Part shown: positions 59,517 to 64,000 of the stretch, piece by piece | Layout of the letters: each line of letters opens with the position of its first letter | Numbering within the stretch: the stretch's first letter is position 1 | Assembly: GCF_007565055.1 (NCBI RefSeq) | Contig: NC_044561.1 | Location: forward strand, 30,149,483 to 30,213,482 | Direction of reading: 5' to 3' | Origin: Rhinopithecus roxellana | Taxonomy: Eukaryota; Chordata; Mammalia; Primates; Cercopithecidae | DNA: 64,000 nucleotides | Notes under the pieces: generated by a model | Databases searched by the model: none | What the model saw: the letters and a program-made list of their open reading frames with translations, nothing else | What the model was told of the DNA's origin: nothing | Program-made: the position numbers and the translations under genes

Positions 59517-61648
59517 ATTTGAAATTCCTTTACCTAGAGAGTTGTTCTAGAATCTTCTACTTAGACTCAAATAATCGTTGATTGAAAAAATAGTTAAGAA
59601 AGAATAATAGCTAATATAATTGATAAATCATATTCTGGTTATATCAGAGATCTGACCTTGATGAAGTATAAAATGCACCATAGGTAGATAGGTACAAATA
59701 CACTAAATATCTAAAGCTGAATTTAAAAAAAATGCAAATTTTTATGTAGTTGCATAAGAATAAGTTATTTGCCTGACTTTTTATATAACTTTCTGTAGCT
59801 TTATGGAAAAAAGTCACTAATGGGATTGAAAGAGAGTTGTCCCTTGGATCCCAGAGGCAAAACTAATGCAGTTGCATCCAGACTTAAGAACAAAGAAATG
59901 TTGAGGGTAAATTTCAGAAAATAGTTAAGCCAATTTCTATTCTTCCATTACTCAATGGTACTGGGTCGTTGGCCCTGAAGGAGTTTAGTAACCACTAATT
60001 GACAAACATAAGGAGAAAAGAAGGCTGAAAATCAAAGAGAAAGCTAAGAATAATAGCATTGCCCTTGGTATTGCAGTGCCTTGTCACTATTACTTTATGG
60101 ACAGTTGCATGTTCCTTATTTAAATTGACTGTGGAGAGTGAAATACCTGGATGAAAAAGTCCTCTTTCACAATAAACTGTGTCAAAACTTAGAGTAGAGT
60201 TGTTAGCCATTGTTATCTCCCACTTGGCATGAGCTAATTCACTTTCACACTCTATATGTTAGGAAACCAATCGAATAATGCACGTTGAGATTCTCAGGAA
60301 CAAAGTACCTTCCTCTAGACCTCATATTTTATTAAATTAAACTGCAGGAGCAAGTACAATAAATAAATTTTAAATTTTAGCTCTGTTGATATTCACAAGG
60401 GTTTGTAGTGATTACAGGTGTACTTACCAGATTAAACTTAGAATATACATTACCGCTGAAAGAAATATATCTTTCTTAGAAAATAGAAACAGTCTTCAGT
60501 GTGGTTCTTTAATTTTTCAAGTCTATATTTATTCAGCAGGTTGCTGAAAGTGGACCTGCTCCCAGATTCCCATCTCCCTGAGGCTACAGCTGATGGTGGC
60601 TTGGTCCCCAGGAGTCTGGTTTAATTTCCAGCAGTGAATGATGGTGGAGATCAAACCATTGATCTTGAGAAAGTCCTGGAGGGGCTTCTAATGCAAGGTC
60701 AGCGCTCCAGGGCCCTGAGGCTACAAATGAAATGTTAGGCAATAAAAAAACCCAATATTCTATACTTTGAGCCATTGAGCTTTCCTTAGAGGACAAATAT
60801 CAGCCCAAGCTATGTTTTGCTCTGAAAGATGCCTAATCAGAGTTAAATGTTTCCCAAGCTTCCATCACATCTGAGTGAAATGTTGTGGTCTTTGTATTTA
60901 TGGCAAAGACCAGTTGACCATTTTTGCATGGTTTCTTCTGATACTGCCTCATTTCTATCACAGTTATGTTTTCATAGAATCACAATCATGTCTAAATGTG
61001 TACAATATATTTAGTAAAACTTACTCTGCAGTGGGGCAAATACATCTGCTGAGATTAAATGAGTTACTGAATTTCATATGGCTCATTACCTGTCGAGTTA
61101 GGGCTAGAACTCAAGCCATGTGATACTCATCCTAGTGCCCCACTGATTGTACCTTGAAGTATCTCTCATGAGAAGTTTATTAGAAATATTTAAACATATG
61201 AAGCACAATAATTTTAATGAACCCCATATGTACCTTAAAGGCTACACATACCACATACACAAGTCTTTATTAGGTCTTAAATGTAACCTATCTTAAATTA
61301 ATGTTCCTGGTATAAATATTCATCTTTCCACAGATTTTAAAATATATTTTAATACAACTTGAAATATTGCTTTTCTAGATGCATGGTTTGTTAAACAGCA
61401 AATAAGACCACAGTTCTCTTGCTTTAGAAATTCACCGAGTACTTTTTTCGTGGTTATAAGTAGCCATTTTCCCTGACATCTAAATAATTGAGCTATGTTC
61501 ATAACCACATTTGAAATAATGAGTCAGAATAAAACCTACACGGAATGCTAGTAGTCATTACTAAAAAATTCTAGAAGCCACAGCAAAGAAGGAGAAATAG
61601 CACTAAGTAAGTGCAAGTACTTTACCTAGAATCTAAACTAAGGTCATC

Positions 61649-61732
61649 TTGTCTTTCAATAATTGCTCAGCTGAAAGCCACAGCTGTCATTCCCTCAGGG
61701 GTTATTGCCATGGGGCTGTCTTCCCCTCTATT

Positions 61733-61775
<43 letters not shown>

Positions 61776-62460
61776 TTTTTCGAGACGGAGTCTCGCGCTA
61801 TCGCCCAGGCTGGAGTGCAGTGGCCGCTTCTCAGTTCACTGCAAGCTCCGCCTCCCGGGTTCATGCCATTCTCCTGCCTCAGCCTCCCGAGTAGCTGGGA
61901 CTACAGGCGCCTGCCACCTCGCCCCGCTAGTTTCTTTGTATTTTTTTTTTAGTAGAGACGGGGTTTCACCGTGTTAGCCAGTATGGTCTCGATCTCCTTC
62001 CTGACCTCGTGATCCGCCCGTCTCGGCCTCCCAAAGTGCTGGGATTACAGGCTTGAGCCACCGCACCCGGCCTGTCTTCCCCTCTAATAGCCCCTTTTTT
62101 CATGTGACCCTCAGAGATGTCCTCTGCTAAGCCAGGAGCAGCTATGGCAGAATCCAGCTCCTGAACTACTGCCAAGAAACCTGAGGGGATCCACCAGCTG
62201 CTGACAGCATGCTGCGTACCCAGCTCTTGTGAAACCGCTCCCTGTACTCCTCTGCTTGTGATATGTCCAGAACCTGCCATACAATCAACCTCTGCCTTTT
62301 TCGTCCTAAGTCTTTGCTTCCTTCCACCAAGCAATCTGCACTCAATGTTCTGGACTACATGAACAGCAGTGGCTGTCCCAGGATTCACTAGTCTTAGAGC
62401 TATTAACCCCTGGGCTGGCTCTTGCATCTCGTTCATGATTGGGGTTTAGCAGCTGCTGCC
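61649..62460 (+). pseudogene. KAP24/26-like pseudogene split by an Alu
   Basis: Before the Alu the frame from 61649 reads SFNNCSAESHSCHSLRGY after a TTG where an ATG would be expected, a KAP-type N-terminus. After the Alu (from about 62088) the reading NSPFFHVTLRDVLC then, past a stop, ARSSYGRIQLLNYCQET appears. It aligns with the human KAP24-1 and KAP26-1 segment ending L(L/T)(D)(N/Y)CQE(T/S), followed by GDPPAA where those proteins have GEPTSC. Another frame gives VPSSCETAPCTP, and the end reads GFSSCCPLV. So start loss, stops, frameshifts and an Alu insertion have killed it. It lies 7.4 kb beyond KRTAP27-1 on the same strand, before the expected KRTAP26-1, which should be outside the window. 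I know of no standard name for it. Confidence 0.65.
61731..62072 (-). mobile_element. AluY of Old World monkey type, minus strand, inside the KAP relic
   Basis: (ATTT)n tail at 61731-61778, then GAGACGGAGTCTCGCGCTAT, CAGTGGCCGCTTCTCAGTTC, CCACCTCGCCCCGCTAG and GGCTTGAGCCACCGCACC. Exact 14-bp target copies TGTCTTCCCCTCTA lie at 61717-61730 and 62073-62086. Same subfamily signature as 3397-3716; young. Confidence 0.92.
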
Positions 62461-62493
62461 CCCTTGTGCAGCACCTTCACTTGTTAACAAATG

Positions 62494-62725
62494 ATGAGCT
62501 ATATAATAAACAGTTTTTGCCCCTGACTTGCATACTGTATATATATACATATTGTATACCTATGCCTACTGTATACATATACATCATATTGTATACATCT
62601 TGCCATATCTATACAGATTGTATACATATTGCCATATCTATACATATTGTATACATATTGTATACCTATACAGATTATATACAATATGGAAGTCAGGAGC
62701 AAAAGCTGTTGCTTATATAGCTCAT
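62494..62725. repeat. 48-bp inverted repeat enclosing a GTATAC-type minisatellite
   Basis: 62494-62541 and 62678-62725 are reverse complements with 6 differences. Both end in ATGAGCTATATAA or its complement, and contain CCTGACTT. The 136-bp centre is a minisatellite of TATACATATTG and CCATATCTATACA units. Both strands therefore encode similar meaningless peptides (DELYNKQFLPL / HELYKQQLLLL). Confidence 0.92.
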
Positions 62726-62769
62726 GGGGGTATTTTGAGTACTCCTTCATAGTTGCCAATTCCCAAATA

Positions 62770-64000
62770 AACTATCCAAACATTTCTATGTAGCATAGTT
62801 GGGGAAAATGGGCAGTCTCATGGAAGACTATGTTATATGGCTGGATTGCTTTAAAAAATATTTGACAGACCTATTTATTGCTCTCCTATTCCATGAGAAG
62901 ACTGTTTATTAACTAAACCATAGTTCACATGTGCTCGTTTTCTTTGTCAGCTTTTTCTTTTAATTCCTTGCAAGCCTTTAAGATGTATTTTCAATATGGT
63001 ATCAAGTTGCTTTCTTTATCTTCTAATAGCTTCAATTAATCTCTACAAGTTATTACTGCATAAATTGCCCATAATTATTTCAATGTTATTATGATTATTA
63101 TATTTCAACTAAAATGTCTGTGTCTTATTAAAAGATTGTCAAAGCAATAGAATTGGTGATTACGATGACATTGCAGTGTCACACTTTCAACTAGAAAACC
63201 GAAATCTGTGGAAGGGGCATTGAGAACTGTGAAAAGTCATATATTTTATCCTATTTGTATGCTAACAAATTAACCCATCATAGTTGCAGGAATGCAGGCA
63301 GAAGACATAAGAAGCCTAGGTTAGAGACAAAGACCTCTATTATTTACGGCAATAACAGAAGTCAGAGTGTTAGCATTGACACCAGATCCCTGAGCTCCAG
63401 TTCCTATAGGGCCAGTGGACACCTGCTTATGCAGCAAGTTGTTTCACAGGAGAGGGAGGTTGAGTTTAGGAACCTTGGATCATAGACATAATGAAGAGTA
63501 AGCATGTTTGACATTTGACCCTGAGAGAAATACTAAATGTGTTTTCCAAGGCTGTTTCTCTAAAAACATACTTGAAAAGCTAATTTAGAACAAAGGGAGC
63601 CAGTGACTCTGCACTGAAGACATGCAGAAATGCAAGAGACCCATGGGGATTATTTTCCCTGAAACAATACCGAACTCTTATCTCTACACTGCACTGCTCC
63701 TGGTGAATTTTCCCATGAGACTGACGTTCCACTGACCACTCAGATTAGTCTGACCAACAGAGGTTGCAACCAAATCTACTGAATATATCTCATATATCAT
63801 TCAGGTTAGAATACTCTTAATAAGACTCCAAGTAGCATTCAGTAAGTGGAGGCGTCTACCTATGCTAAGTGCTCCAATAGCAAAATCATCAGTCACAGTG
63901 ACTTGTAACTCAAAGAGACCCCAAAAGTACTAGCACTTCTACATGTTCAGATCTTCACAATCAGGGGAATGCCTTTTGTAATTTATGGAACAGGGTAATA
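62770..64000. other. unassigned spacer to the window end
   Basis: No gene seen. Human order predicts KRTAP26-1 some kilobases beyond this edge. Confidence 0.4.

Larger units (their letters stand above)
58151..61640. other. long unassigned spacer with a duplicated 110-bp segment
   Basis: No gene seen. 58560-58690 resembles an old L2/MIR-type repeat. The segment pair 58704-58816 and 59407-59516 is listed separately. Confidence 0.4.

Noticed and set aside
62520..62690. Regular spaced repeats that could suggest an array such as CRISPR
   Set aside because: Units vary in length, there are no unique spacers, and the setting is a primate genome; it is an AT-rich minisatellite inside an inverted repeat.
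63255..63485. 76-codon frame with RSLSSSSYRASG, like a keratin or vimentin head
   Set aside because: Similarity is a short Ser-rich coincidence; no rod domain, no KAP cysteines, no flanking homology.

Overview
The window is primate nuclear DNA, most likely from an Old World monkey (Cercopithecidae). It is AT-rich and packed with Alu, L1, MaLR/THE1, ERVL and Tigger copies. Two young Alu inserts (3397-3716 and 61731-62072) carry a left-arm and 3'-end pattern that I associate with monkey-specific AluY subfamilies. The only convincing protein genes are small, intronless, cysteine/serine/glycine/tyrosine-rich hair keratin-associated proteins (KAPs). Gene identity, order and orientation match the KRTAP cluster of human chromosome 21q22.1 read in reverse: MIR4327 homolog, KRTAP13-2, a KAP13 pseudogene, a KRTAP23-1-position gene, KRTAP27-1, then a KAP24/26-type pseudogene.

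Layout. 1-10.6 kb: spacer with an ERV1 solo LTR, two Alus, an MLT1 LTR and an ERVL LTR. 10.6-18.85 kb: one old plus-strand L1 split by two separate minus-strand THE1/MST proviruses; the first provirus is itself split by a HERV-L-type LTR, and the L1 3' end holds an Alu. 18.85-23.5 kb: MIR, L1M tail, Alu, the mir-4327 homolog and a polypurine tract. 23.67-24.19 kb: intact KRTAP13-2. 24.2-33.8 kb: spacer with a minus-strand L1 and Alus. 33.8-34.2 kb: decayed KAP13-like pseudogene. 34.2-41.6 kb: spacer with a second purine tract, MER5A, a MaLR LTR, MADE1 and an Alu. 41.98-42.55 kb: KAP13-like gene with a changed start codon. 43.9-47.6 kb: Alu, full-length 7SL retropseudogene, and a Tigger1 transposon split by an ERV1 solo LTR. 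53.61-54.23 kb: KRTAP27-1 broken by one missing base. 61.6-62.5 kb: KAP24/26-like pseudogene split by a monkey Alu and followed by a long inverted repeat.

How the genes work together: KAPs are made in the hair-shaft cortex and cuticle and crosslink keratin intermediate filaments through disulfides. The cluster grows by tandem duplication and decays gene by gene. Here one copy is clean, one has lost its usual ATG but kept a full frame, one has a single-base frameshift, and two are dead. I found no new multi-gene system. The more interesting signals are a probable gene-conversion patch between the two KAP13-like genes, the start-codon change, the KRTAP27-1 frameshift, an unlisted KAP24/26 relic, and several fold-back or templated rearrangement scars. 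Names, human coordinates and consensus repeats come from memory; no database was searched. Repeat edges are approximate unless a target-site duplication is cited.
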